Below are positions 56,322 through 64,000 of a stretch of 64,000 nucleotides of DNA, one piece after another. The notes beneath the pieces are model-generated. The model did not search any database and was not told where the DNA came from. It saw nothing but the letters and a program-made list of their open reading frames with translations. Numbering within the stretch: the stretch's first letter is position 1; every line of letters begins with the position of its first letter. A program made the position numbers and the translations under genes. The stretch spans positions 1-64,000 of the forward strand of contig CACZDN010000002.1 of NCBI GenBank assembly GCA_902779945.1. Direction: 5' to 3'. The stretch comes from Oscillospiraceae bacterium (GTDB lineage: Bacteria > Bacillota > Clostridia > Oscillospirales > Oscillospiraceae).

Positions 56322-56491
56322 AAAAAGGGGCTGTCTCAAAACGAATATGCATGCAAAATCGTAGGGGTCGATCCCCAGATCGACCCGCCGAAAACCGCAG
56401 AATACTGCGAAACGGCGGGCCGATGAGGGCATCGGCCCCTACGGCATTCATTTTATGCAGGGATTGCCCTGTTTTGAGACAGCCCCTTTTT
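56322..56491. repeat. MITE-like element with perfect 21-bp inverted ends, family D
   Basis: AAAAAGGGGCTGTCTCAAAA-C and its exact inverse close a 170-bp element, with an inner inverted pair CGTAGGGG/CCCCTACG and CCGCCG/CGGCGG. There is no coding capacity. The ends resemble those of insertion sequences in Firmicutes. T5 tracts at both ends make it a likely bidirectional terminator for the convergent NUDIX and fhs genes. Confidence 0.88.
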
Positions 56492-56525
56492 GCTGCACGC
56501 TCTTTATACGATCATTCACGCCCGC

Positions 56526-58202
56526 TCAGAACAGCCCGCTGATGCGGCCGTTTTCGTCCACGTCGATCTTCTCGGCGGCGGGGACCTTCGGCAGGCCCGG
56601 CATGGTCATGATGTCGCCGGTCAGCACGACGAGAAAGCCTGCACCGGCGGAGACCTTGACGTTTTTGACGGTCACGGTGAAGCCCTCCGGCGCACCGGGC
56701 TTCGTCGGATCGTCGGAAAAGCTGTACTGCGTCTTGGCGATGCAGACGGGGAGCCTGTCGAAGCCGAGCTTCGTGAGCTCGTCGATCTGCTTCTGTGCGG
56801 CGGGGAGAATGCTGACGTCTTTGCCGCCGTAGATCTTTGTGACTACGGCGCGGATCTTGTCTTCGATGCTGCCGTCGAGCCCGTAGGAGAAGCGAAATTC
56901 TCCCTTTTCCTCCTCACACAGACGCACGACCTCGCGGGCCAGCGCCTCGCCGCCTTTGCCGCCCTCGGCCCAAACGGTGGAGAGCACGGTGTTCACGCCG
57001 AGAGCGCGGCATTTTTGGATAATGAAGTCGATCTCTGCGTCCGTGTCAGTGGGAAAGCGGTTGACTGCCACCACGCAGGGCAGTCCGTAGACGTTCCGGA
57101 TATTCGACACATGCCGCAGCAGATTCGGGACGCCCTTCTCCAGCGCCTCGAGATTCTCATTTTGAAGCTCCGACTTTCCCAGGCCCCCGTGCATCTTGAG
57201 GGCGCGAACCGTTGCAACGATGACGACCGCGTCGGGAGTGAGTCCCGCCATGCGGCACTTGATGTCGAGAAACTTCTCCGCCCCGAGGTCTGCGCCGAAG
57301 CCTGCCTCCGTCACCGTATAGTCGCCCATCCTGAGCGCCATGCGGGTGGCCATCACAGAGTTGCAGCCGTGGGCGATGTTCGCGAAGGGACCGCCGTGCA
57401 CAAAGGCGGGGGTGCCCTCCAGCGTCTGGACGAGGTTGGGCTTGAGCGCGTCCTTCAAGAGCGCCGCCATCGCGCCCACAGCCCTGAGATCCGCGGCGGT
57501 GACCGGGTTTCCCTCATAGCTGTAGCCCACAATGATGCGGCCCAGGCGCTCCTTGAGATCGGAGATCGAGGAGGCAAGGCAGAAGACCGCCATGATCTCG
57601 CTTGCGACCGTGATGTCAAAGCCGTCCTCACGCGGCATACCGTTGGCCTTGCCGCCGAGACCGTCCACCACGAAGCGCAGCTGCCGGTCGTTCATGTCCA
57701 CGCAGCGCTTCCAGGTGATGCGGCGCGGATCAATATGCAGGGCGTTGCCCTGCTGAATGTGGTTGTCAAGCATCGCGGCCAGCAGATTGTTCGCCGCGCC
57801 GATGGCGTGAAAGTCGCCGGTAAAGTGGAGGTTGATGTCCTCCATCGGCACGACCTGCGCGTAGCCGCCGCCGGCCGCCCCGCCCTTGATGCCGAACACC
57901 GGACCCAGGGACGGCTCGCGCAGCGCGACGGTGACGTCCCTGCCGATGCGCCTGAGCCCGTCGGCGAGCCCGATGGTTGTGGTGGTCTTGCCCTCGCCCG
58001 CAGGGGTGGGGGTGATTGCCGTCACGAGGACGAGCTTGCCGTCCTTCCGCTCCGTCTCGCGCAGGAGGGCGGGGTCGATCTTTGCCTTCCAGCGGCCGTA
58101 CTGCTCCACATAGCGCTCGTCGATATGCGCGCGCGCCGCGATCTCGCCGATGGGGCGCAGCTTGCACGCCTGGGCGATCTCAATGTCGGTTTTATAAGCC
58201 AT
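56526..58202 (-). CDS. fhs: Formate-tetrahydrofolate ligase
   Basis: A 558-residue ATP-dependent enzyme making 10-formyl-THF from formate. P-loop [13 protein letters not shown] is near residues 65-77, [11 protein letters not shown] near 131, and the typical [24 protein letters not shown] at the end (read as separate motifs [13 protein letters not shown] and [11 protein letters not shown]). Length is normal. It provides formyl groups for the AICAR transformylase gene upstream. Preceded by repeat family C. Confidence 0.96.
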   Translation of the reverse strand: MAYKTDIEIAQACKLRPIGEIAARAHIDERYVEQYGRWKAKIDPALLRETERKDGKLVLVTAITPTPAGEGKTTTTIGLADGLRRIGRDVTVALREPSLGPVFGIKGGAAGGGYAQVVPMEDINLHFTGDFHAIGAANNLLAAMLDNHIQQGNALHIDPRRITWKRCVDMNDRQLRFVVDGLGGKANGMPREDGFDITVASEIMAVFCLASSISDLKERLGRIIVGYSYEGNPVTAADLRAVGAMAALLKDALKPNLVQTLEGTPAFVHGGPFANIAHGCNSVMATRMALRMGDYTVTEAGFGADLGAEKFLDIKCRMAGLTPDAVVIVATVRALKMHGGLGKSELQNENLEALEKGVPNLLRHVSNIRNVYGLPCVVAVNRFPTDTDAEIDFIIQKCRALGVNTVLSTVWAEGGKGGEALAREVVRLCEEEKGEFRFSYGLDGSIEDKIRAVVTKIYGGKDVSILPAAQKQIDELTKLGFDRLPVCIAKTQYSFSDDPTKPGAPEGFTVTVKNVKVSAGAGFLVVLTGDIMTMPGLPKVPAAEKIDVDENGRISGLF

Positions 58203-58261
58203 GACAGACCCTCCTTACTACCGAAAACAAAGAGCTGAGAACCTGATTATGAGTATCGGAA

Positions 58262-58375
58262 GTAAACAAGATTGGAGCGTGGAGAGTGGAGTTATGGAGC
58301 GCCTTCGGCGCAATTTTATAATATCGCGAAGCGATACCATCACTCCACTCTTAACTCTCCACTCTTAACTCTCAT
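58262..58375. repeat. Dispersed repeat, family C copy 1
   Basis: Contains ATGGAGCGCCTTCGGCGCAA and ATCGCGAAGCGATACCATCA flanked by tandem CACTCTTAACTCTC. The second copy at 61795 (other strand) shares these blocks. It fills the gap between the AICAR transformylase and fhs genes. Confidence 0.75.
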
Positions 58376-58406
58376 CCACGCCTGTCTCGAGCCGATACAC
58401 ATCGTT

Positions 58407-59585
58407 TCAATGGTGGAATAATCTCATGCCGGTGAAGCACATGACCATGCCGTAGCGGTTCGCGGTCTCGATCACATGATCGTCACGGATGGAGCCGCCT
58501 GGCTCCACAATGTACTGTACGCCGGATTTGTGCGCGCGCTCCACGTTGTCCCCGAAGGGGAAGAAGGCGTCCGACCCGCAGGTCACGCCGTGCAGGGTCT
58601 GGATCCAGGCCCTCTTCTCCCCGGCGGTCAGAGGCTCGGGCTTCACCTTGAAGGCCTTCTCCCAGGCGCCGTCGCGCAGCACATCCTCATACTCGTCGGA
58701 GGTGTAGACGTCGATGGCGTTGTCGCGGTCAGGCCGGCGGATGCCGTCCACAAACTGCAGACCCAGCACCTTCGGATGCTGGCGCAGATACCAGTTGTCG
58801 GCCTTCTGTCCGGCGAGGCGCGTGCAGTGGATGCGGCTCTGCTGGCCCGCGCCGACGCCGATGGCCTGTCCGTCCCTGACGTAGCAGACGGAGTTGGACT
58901 GGGTGTACTTGAGCGTGATGAGGGCGACGATCATATCGATCTTCGCCTGCTCCGGCAGGTTTTTGTTGTCTGTGACGATGTTCTCCAGAAGACCCGCGTC
59001 GATACGGTAATTGTTGCGCCCCTGCTCGAAGCGCACGCCGAACACGTCCTTACACTCCCGGTCCACGGGGATATAGGAGGCGTCGATCCGGACGACGTTG
59101 TAATTGCCCTTCTTCTTGGTTTTGAGGATGGCGAGCGCCTCGTCGGTGTACCCGGGGGCGATCACACCGTCGGATACCTCGTCCTTCAAATAGGCTGCCG
59201 TGGCCGCGTCGCAGACCTCGCTGAGGGCGGCCCAGTCGCCGTAAGAGCAGAGGCGGTCTGCCCCGCGCGCCCGGATGTAGGCGCAAGCAATGGGGGAGAG
59301 CTCCGCATCCTCGGAAACAAAGTAAATCCGCCGGTCTGTCTCGCTCAGCGGAAGGCTGACGGCAGCGCCGGCAGGGGAGACATGCTTGAAGGATGCGGCA
59401 GCGGACAGGCCGGTCGCCTCCTTCAGCTCCCGCACAAGCTGCCAGGAGTTCAGCGCGTCGAGAAAGTTGATGTAGCCGGGCCTCCCGTTCAGCACCGTGA
59501 CCGGCAGCTCCCCGCCGTTTTCCATGTAGATGCGCGCGGGCTTCTGATTGGGATTGCAGCCATACTTGAGTTCAAATTCCTTCAT
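58407..59585 (-). CDS. Stand-alone AICAR formyltransferase (PurH C-terminal type)
   Basis: A 392-residue enzyme that transfers a formyl group from 10-formyl-THF to AICAR. It carries only the formyltransferase half of PurH. The catalytic Lys-His motif is SFKHVSPAGAA near residues 66-76, with VKPEPLTAGEKRAW late and FFPFGDNV before the end. The IMP cyclohydrolase half is missing and is supplied by the adjacent gene. Four bases separate them. Confidence 0.92.
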   Translation of the reverse strand: MKEFELKYGCNPNQKPARIYMENGGELPVTVLNGRPGYINFLDALNSWQLVRELKEATGLSAAASFKHVSPAGAAVSLPLSETDRRIYFVSEDAELSPIACAYIRARGADRLCSYGDWAALSEVCDAATAAYLKDEVSDGVIAPGYTDEALAILKTKKKGNYNVVRIDASYIPVDRECKDVFGVRFEQGRNNYRIDAGLLENIVTDNKNLPEQAKIDMIVALITLKYTQSNSVCYVRDGQAIGVGAGQQSRIHCTRLAGQKADNWYLRQHPKVLGLQFVDGIRRPDRDNAIDVYTSDEYEDVLRDGAWEKAFKVKPEPLTAGEKRAWIQTLHGVTCGSDAFFPFGDNVERAHKSGVQYIVEPGGSIRDDHVIETANRYGMVMCFTGMRLFHH

Positions 59586-59588
59586 TGC

Positions 59589-60230
59589 TCAGTCCCCCAA
59601 ATTTTTGTTGAAGAGCTTTACCGTGCCGTTTACGTTTGCGTAGAGCGAGACCTTGTTGTCCGGATTCAGAGCCTCCCAGACGGCCTCGGGCTCCGGCATG
59701 TCGATTTGCAGCGGCTCTCCCGCAAAGCTCGGCAGGGGAGACCCGTCGCCCGCATAGGTGCTGATAAAGTATCCGTGTCCCTCGTCGCAGCCCTCGTAAT
59801 CGTAAAAGCAGCGCAGGCAGCGACCGTCGACGCGCTTGAGGATGGAGAGAGAAAAGCTTCCGTCGGCGTTCAGAATGGCCGAGATACGGGGCGTCCAGTT
59901 GGGGCTGTCCGGCTCATATTCCCGCGTGGCGAGGGCCTTGCGGAAGTCGCCCGTGTCGCGGATGGTGTCGGTCTGATCGCCGTTTGTGACGATGAGGCTC
60001 GAGCCCATACTGTGCACGGGGTGATAGATGATGAGACTCGGATCGCGGAGCTTCGCCGGATCGAAGGCCTCGGTGCGGATGCCGTCCTCCGTCAGAGAAA
60101 AGACGCGGTTGCGGCTGTTCTCGCTGCGGCCCATGATAAAGTAATACACGCGGCCCTTCCCGACGGCGATGCCCCGCCCGGGATAGGGGTTGTTTTTCAG
60201 AAAGGACAGAAAATCCGTCATGCGCGTCAT
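59589..60230 (-). CDS. IMP cyclohydrolase, archaeal-type (PurO-like)
   Basis: A 213-residue protein of the PF07826 family that closes FAICAR to IMP. Family signatures NPYPGRGIAVG (residues 14-24), YFIMGRSENSRNRVF and HSMGSSLIVTNGDQTDTI are present. It is unrelated in sequence to the PurH N-terminal domain and is archaeal in type, so the two halves of PurH activity are on separate genes here. An internal ATG three codons later is an alternative start. Confidence 0.88.
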   Translation of the reverse strand: MTRMTDFLSFLKNNPYPGRGIAVGKGRVYYFIMGRSENSRNRVFSLTEDGIRTEAFDPAKLRDPSLIIYHPVHSMGSSLIVTNGDQTDTIRDTGDFRKALATREYEPDSPNWTPRISAILNADGSFSLSILKRVDGRCLRCFYDYEGCDEGHGYFISTYAGDGSPLPSFAGEPLQIDMPEPEAVWEALNPDNKVSLYANVNGTVKLFNKNLGD

Positions 60231-60242
60231 CTCCTGTTAACA

Positions 60243-61751
60243 CTATTTGATTACGGGCGAGGTGTCCTTCTGGATGACGTCGTGTGCGCCGCCCTCGACG
60301 ATGGAGGTGGGGGACACCAGCGTCAGCACGGCTTTCTCCTGCAGTTCCGGGATGCTCATCGCGCCGCAGTTGCACATGGCATGGCGTACCTTGCTGAGCG
60401 TGAGGGCCACGTTGTCCTTGAGCGAGCCGGCGTAGGGGACGTAGGAGTCCACGCCCTCCTCAAAGCTGAGCTTCTTGTCGCCGCCCATATCGTAGCGCTG
60501 CCAGTTGCGTGCGCGGGCCGAGCCCTCGCCCCAGTATTCTTTATAATATGTGCCGCCGATATTGACCTTGTTGGTGGGACTCTCGTCGAAGCGGGCAAAG
60601 TACCGGCCCAGCATCACAAAATCCGCGCCCATCGCGAGGGCCAGCGTGATATGGTGGTCAAAGACGATGCCGCCGTCAGAGCAGACCGGGACGTAGACGC
60701 CGGTCTCCTCAAAGTATTTGTCACGCTCGGCACAGACCTCGATAAGAGCGGTGGCCTGTCCTCGGCCGATGCCCTTGGTCTCGCGCGTGATGCATATGGA
60801 GCCGCCGCCGATGCCGACCTTCACGAAGTCGGCCCCGCAGTCGGCCAGGAAACGGAAGCCCGCCGCGTCCACCACATTGCCCGCGCCGACCTTAACGCTG
60901 TCGCCATAATGCTCGCGTATCCAGCCGAGGGTAAAGCGCTGCCAGTCGGTGTGACCCTCGGAGGAGTCGATGCACAGCACGTCTGCCCCGGCCTCCAGCA
61001 GTGCGGGAACACGGGTCTCATAGTCGCGGGTGTTGATGCCCGCGCCTACAACGTAGCGCTTATGGGCGTCCAGCAGCTCGTTCGGGTTCTGCTTGTGGCT
61101 CTCGTAGTCCTTGCGGAACACGAAGTAGCAGAGCCGCCCGTTCTCGTCGATGATGGGCAGGGAGTTGAGCTTGTGGTCCCAGATGATGTCGTTTGCCTCC
61201 TTGAGGGTGGTGCCCTCTCTGGCCCAGACCAGCTTGTCGAAGGGCGTCATGAATTCGGCGACCTTTGTCTCCGGCTCCATGCGGCTGACGCGATAGTCAC
61301 GGCTCGTCACCACGCCGATGAGCTTGCCGTCCGCCGTACCGTCCTCAGTGACGGCGATGGTAGAGTGGCCGGTCTCCTCCTTGAGACGCAGCACGTCGCA
61401 CAGCGTATGCGCGGGGCTCAGGTTCGAGTCGCTTTTTACAAAGCCCGCCTTGTAGGTCTTGGCGCGCTTGACCATGGCGGCCTCGTCCTCCACGCTCTGG
61501 GACCCGTAGATAAAGCTCACGCCGCCCTCAATGGCGAGGGCCACGGCCATACGGTCGCCGGATACGGACTGCATGATGGCGGAGACCATGGGGATGTTCA
61601 TGGTGATGGCGGGCTCCTCCTGCCCCTTTCGGAATTTTACCAGCGGGGTCTTGAGCGAGACCTTCTCGGAGCGGCAGGTGATGGGCGTGTAGCCGGGAAT
61701 CAGGAGATACTCATTAAAGGTGTGGCACGGTTCGTTGATGATTCTGGCCAT
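60243..61751 (-). CDS. guaB: IMP dehydrogenase
   Basis: A 502-residue NAD enzyme for IMP to XMP. The barrel is split by a CBS pair (about 100-230). The catalytic Cys is in [12 protein letters not shown] near residue 319, where the loop has Gly-Gly instead of the common Gly-Pro. NAD/IMP phosphate site is SDGGIV near 365. The ATG is chosen because AAGGA sits eight bases upstream, with a TTG two codons earlier rejected. It is first in the run guaB, IMP cyclohydrolase, AICAR transformylase. Confidence 0.94.
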   Translation of the reverse strand: MARIINEPCHTFNEYLLIPGYTPITCRSEKVSLKTPLVKFRKGQEEPAITMNIPMVSAIMQSVSGDRMAVALAIEGGVSFIYGSQSVEDEAAMVKRAKTYKAGFVKSDSNLSPAHTLCDVLRLKEETGHSTIAVTEDGTADGKLIGVVTSRDYRVSRMEPETKVAEFMTPFDKLVWAREGTTLKEANDIIWDHKLNSLPIIDENGRLCYFVFRKDYESHKQNPNELLDAHKRYVVGAGINTRDYETRVPALLEAGADVLCIDSSEGHTDWQRFTLGWIREHYGDSVKVGAGNVVDAAGFRFLADCGADFVKVGIGGGSICITRETKGIGRGQATALIEVCAERDKYFEETGVYVPVCSDGGIVFDHHITLALAMGADFVMLGRYFARFDESPTNKVNIGGTYYKEYWGEGSARARNWQRYDMGGDKKLSFEEGVDSYVPYAGSLKDNVALTLSKVRHAMCNCGAMSIPELQEKAVLTLVSPTSIVEGGAHDVIQKDTSPVIK

Positions 61752-61794
61752 GGTCAAATTCCTTTCTTATATTACTGAGTAGTGCGTAACGGCT

Positions 61795-61890
61795 TCTTGA
61801 ATGAGAGCGGAGTGAAGGTATCGCTTCGCGATGATTGATAATTACGTCGAAGGCGCTCCATTTCTTCACTGTTTACTCTCCGCTTTTCAC
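61795..61890. repeat. Dispersed repeat, family C copy 2 (inverted)
   Basis: Read on the minus strand: ATGGAGCGCCTTCGACGTAA and ATCGCGAAGCGATACCTTCA, flanked by GAGAGT-type tracts. Matches copy 1. Lies between guaB and the C_GCAxxG_C_C gene. Confidence 0.75.
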
Positions 61891-61894
61891 GCTT

Positions 61895-62281
61895 TCATTC
61901 GATTCCAAGAATGTCTCCGTAGGCGCGCACGGCGTTGCGCACACAGTCCTCGCAGGAGCAGAGTATAACGCCGCTGTCCCGGCCCTTGATCTCCCTGCAC
62001 AGGACCGCGCCGCAGCGCTTCTGAAAATTCTCGGAGATCTGGCGGGTATAGCGCGTGGTGCTCTTTTCATTGAGCTTGAAGCCTGCCGCCATGCCCGCTC
62101 CGACGAGCGCGCCGCAGGTGCCCTCCATATTGCCCATGCCGGAGCCGAAGCCGGAGCCGAGCTGCATGAGCTGCTCCTCCGTCAGTCCCGTCTGGTCCTT
62201 CAGCGCCAGCAGCGCAGCCTGGCAGCAGTTGCAGCTTCTCTTGTATACCGCGCCCTGCTCGGCGCGTTCTTCGATGGTCAT
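61895..62281 (-). CDS. C_GCAxxG_C_C family putative redox protein
   Basis: A 128-residue protein with six Cys arranged NCCQAAL, GTCGALVGAG (the GCxxG core), then RCGAVLC and CSCEDC near the end. The family is annotated as putative redox-active or metal-binding because of its conserved Cys pattern; no reaction is established. Soluble, no signal. Starts at ATG, AGGGA upstream. Confidence 0.88.
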   Translation of the reverse strand: MTIEERAEQGAVYKRSCNCCQAALLALKDQTGLTEEQLMQLGSGFGSGMGNMEGTCGALVGAGMAAGFKLNEKSTTRYTRQISENFQKRCGAVLCREIKGRDSGVILCSCEDCVRNAVRAYGDILGIE

Positions 62282-62355
62282 AATCTGATCCCTCCCGTTT
62301 TTTCCAACAGTATAACATGGGGCGGGGAAAAGTCAAGAAACGCCTGAGGCACCGC

Positions 62356-62395
62356 AAAAAAGAAAATGCGGAACAGCCCGTAGACTGTTCCGCAT
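62356..62395 (-). terminator. Terminator of the SASP gene
   Basis: ATGCGGAACAG and CTGTTCCGCAT, 11-base stem, followed by TTTTCTTTTTT on the minus strand. Confidence 0.9.
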
Positions 62396-62413
62396 CCGCA
62401 AAAGCTGAGACGC

Positions 62414-62614
62414 TTACTTCATGCCGTTTTCGTAGGCCTCGATCATCTTCTTGACCATCTGGCCGCCGACAGAACCGGCCTGACGGCTGGTGAGCTCGCC
62501 GTTATACCCGTTCTTGAGGTTTACGCCGACCTCGGACGCGGCCTCCATCTTGAAACGATCCATGGCCTCGCGGGCCGCGGGGTTGACCAGATGATTGCTG
62601 GTGTTGGCAGACAT
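62414..62614 (-). CDS. Alpha/beta-type small acid-soluble spore protein
   Basis: A 66-residue DNA-binding spore protein that protects dormant-spore DNA. The two family motifs are EAASEVGVNLKNGYNGELTS (residue about 22-41, including the GPR protease cleavage region) and AGSVGGQMVKKMIEAYE. The ATG used has AAGGAGATGG upstream; a longer frame is not used. Marks a spore former. A candidate SigG promoter lies upstream. Confidence 0.96.
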   Translation of the reverse strand: MSANTSNHLVNPAAREAMDRFKMEAASEVGVNLKNGYNGELTSRQAGSVGGQMVKKMIEAYENGMK

Positions 62615-62703
62615 ATTTCCATCTCCTTTTCTTCGATTCGGGAAACGAACGGGCGATGACAGAACCGGAAAGCTTTGTCTGCGCCTGCTCATTTGCCCGA
62701 CCT

Positions 62704-62732
62704 TATCATTTGCGGGAAAGGAGACGATATGC
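62704..62732 (-). promoter_or_regulatory. Candidate SigG promoter of the SASP gene
   Basis: On the minus strand GCATA, 17 bases, AATGATA, a fit to the forespore sigma-G pattern (GnATr and CATnnTA). It predicts a leader of about 80 bases. Confidence 0.5.
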
Positions 62733-62783
62733 GCTGCGCGCCTTTGTATTATTTTACAATCTTTTTAGAAAATGTATAAGCGC

Positions 62784-63341
62784 TCAATCTTTTTGGAAGC
62801 GCTCCATGATGTTCTCGATGCTCTTGTCGAGCACACGCAGGACCTTGTCCGTGTTGATCTCTTTGGGAAGCTGCATTCCCTGATCCATCCACTGGGCGAT
62901 GAGGCCGACGACGATATTGGAATAAAACTCCACGATGAATTCAAAATCGGCCCGGTCGATGGAGCGGTTTTCCGCCACGATCTCCGAAAAGCTGCGGATA
63001 CACTCGCGCAGGCGGCCCTTGATGTAGCGCAGCATATAAAGGCGGCTGTTGGAGTTATAAACGTTCAGCGCGAAGGCGGAGTTATCGTAGAGATATTTGA
63101 ACCAGAGCGTCACGTCGTACTGCCAGTTGTCATAGACGACCTCGCTCGGCAGGTTGGCATTGGCATCCTCCTCAAAAACCCACTCGAGCAGATCGTACAC
63201 GTCGTCAAAATGATAATAGAAGGTCTGACGGCTGACCCCGCAGGTCTCCACAAGATCGTTTACCGTGATGCGGTCGATGGGTTTTACCACCATCATTTTC
63301 TTCAACGCGTCCGCAAGCGCTTTTTTTGTCGAGCTTGCCAT
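62784..63341 (-). CDS. TetR/AcrR-family transcriptional regulator
   Basis: A 185-residue DNA-binding regulator. N-terminal helix-turn-helix ITVNDLVETCGVSRQTFYYHF (key residues ITVNDL, VSRQTFYYHF, residues 25-45) is intact. The C-terminal half resembles the TetR_C_8 type seen with dihydroxyacetone or envelope-stress genes (SRLYMLRYIKGRLRECI). Ligand and target genes are not evident. It is on the minus strand, upstream of the SASP gene. Confidence 0.88.
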   Translation of the reverse strand: MASSTKKALADALKKMMVVKPIDRITVNDLVETCGVSRQTFYYHFDDVYDLLEWVFEEDANANLPSEVVYDNWQYDVTLWFKYLYDNSAFALNVYNSNSRLYMLRYIKGRLRECIRSFSEIVAENRSIDRADFEFIVEFYSNIVVGLIAQWMDQGMQLPKEINTDKVLRVLDKSIENIMERFQKD

Positions 63342-63483
63342 GCTGCACCTCCCGGTCCTGTCTGGGAATGTCTGACTTCAGTATACCACAAACTGAAAAA
63401 AAGGGAAGTACCAATTACACAAAATCCGAATTATGTAAAAACAGTTTTTCGGATTATTCAAAGAAACGCCCCGCGGAACCGTT

Positions 63484-64000
63484 TTACTCCGTCAAAAGCA
63501 GAGGCAGCTCAGAGGCCAGGCGCTCCTTTTCCAACTGGATGATTGCGGCGCCGATGCTCTTTTCGGCACGCATGTATTCACAGCCGGCGGTGGACTCCTC
63601 GGCAAAGGAGTCGAAGATGTCCTGCTTTTCGCGCAAGAGCTCCAGAATGCGCTCGTCCACGGTGTTGTCGCAGAGGAGGCGGTGTACCAAAACGGAACGG
63701 AGCTGCCCCATGCGGTAGGCGCGCGAGACGGCCTGCGTTTCCATCGAGGGCTTGATCTGCGGTTCGCAGAAGATAACGACGCTGGCCGCCTGGATGTTGA
63801 GACCCGTGCCGCCTGCCTGTACCTGGCAGATCAGCACCGCGCCGTCCCCGGCGGCGGCGAAGGCGTCGACAAGCTCCTGACGGCGCACGGGGGATACGGA
63901 GCCCGTGATCGGTCCGAAGGCGCGTCCGCCCAGAAGCTCATGCACGGCGCGCAGGGTCTCACGGAAGTAGGAGAAGACGATGACCTTGCGCCCGTCCTCC
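63484..64000 (-). CDS. SNF2/RapA-type helicase, C-terminal part (start lies beyond the right edge)
   Basis: The last 172 codons of a SF2 DNA translocase of the SNF2 family. The helicase C domain is clear: QAGGTGLNIQAASVVIFCEPQIKPS and QAVSRAYRMGQLRSVLVHRL hold motifs V and VI (Gly-Gly-Thr-Gly, and the Arg finger in RAYRMGQ). The N-terminal motor and any accessory domain are outside the window. Its role (chromatin-like remodelling or RNA polymerase recycling) is not known in this host. Confidence 0.9.
   Translation of the reverse strand, partial: EDGRKVIVFSYFRETLRAVHELLGGRAFGPITGSVSPVRRQELVDAFAAAGDGAVLICQVQAGGTGLNIQAASVVIFCEPQIKPSMETQAVSRAYRMGQLRSVLVHRLLCDNTVDERILELLREKQDIFDSFAEESTAGCEYMRAEKSIGAAIIQLEKERLASELPLLLTE

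Noticed and set aside
58476-61778. 1100-codon plus-strand frame across the purine genes
   Set aside because: Reverse complement of three recognised enzymes in a GC-rich region; its product is Val/Leu/Asp-biased without motifs.

Overview
The window reads as a high-GC, spore-forming member of the Clostridia, most likely Oscillospirales/Oscillospiraceae. This rests on gene content: an alpha/beta-type small acid-soluble spore protein, the sporulation protein YunB, a class A RNase P RNA, an alanine T-box leader, CIRCE heat-shock operators, a clostridial split purine pathway and a Tn916/CTn-type conjugative element. No rRNA or tRNA gene was found. Names come from family recognition by eye; no database search was run.

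Layout. (1) Positions 1-12.7 kb hold one end of an integrative conjugative element: type IV secretion genes on the minus strand (pilin-like, VirB6, NlpC/P60-3D hydrolase, PrgI-like, VirB4, accessory genes) and a Y-family DNA polymerase on the plus strand. The relaxase, VirD4 and integrase are not visible and would lie beyond the left edge. The element looks like a fossil. virB4 has lost its Walker A segment and is frameshifted, the NlpC/P60 gene and a DUF5697-like gene are frameshifted, the PrgI-like gene has no usable start codon, and the gene nearest groEL carries an internal TGA. Two arrays of five helically phased pentamers (TACAT, GTGCC) sit in its control regions. (2) 12.9-24.6 kb is core genome: groES-groEL under CIRCE, a lipid kinase, an rRNA methyltransferase, prfC, a cyclodeaminase-like protein, a sirtuin, thymidylate kinase, MltG and a U32 protease. 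(3) 24.6-35.8 kb: T-box-alaS-HIT, comEC-holA-rnmV, and the proline genes proC, proB and proA. (4) 35.8-44.3 kb: a diguanylate cyclase, a c-di-GMP phosphodiesterase with two amino-acid-binding-like sensor domains, a metal exporter, and an amino-acid ABC transporter. (5) 44.5-50.2 kb: alanine racemase, CIRCE-hsp20, an operon joining an HPr-kinase-like protein and an S24/S26 peptidase to a TagGH/Wzm-Wzt exporter, and rnpB. (6) 50.2-64 kb: murD behind a structured leader, an aluminium-resistance/methionine-gamma-lyase-like enzyme, yunB, ligA and a NUDIX gene. These are followed by guaB, IMP cyclohydrolase, AICAR transformylase and fhs, then a C_GCAxxG_C_C protein, an SASP, a TetR regulator and the C-terminal end of an SNF2 helicase.

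Four families of short palindromic repeats are scattered between the core genes: a MITE-like family with GGCAACACCGC ends (three copies), a GAAGGATCTTTC palindrome (two copies), a TATCGCTTCGCGA/GCGCCTTCGGCGC family (two copies), and one element with perfect 21-bp ends that also looks like a bidirectional terminator. They occupy most intergenic gaps over about 150 bp.

The genes form several functional groups: a heat-shock regulon (groESL plus hsp20), one-carbon/purine flow (formate to formyl-THF, AICAR to FAICAR to IMP to XMP), a paired c-di-GMP synthesis and breakdown module, and a predicted surface-polymer export operon with an unexplained kinase-peptidase pair.
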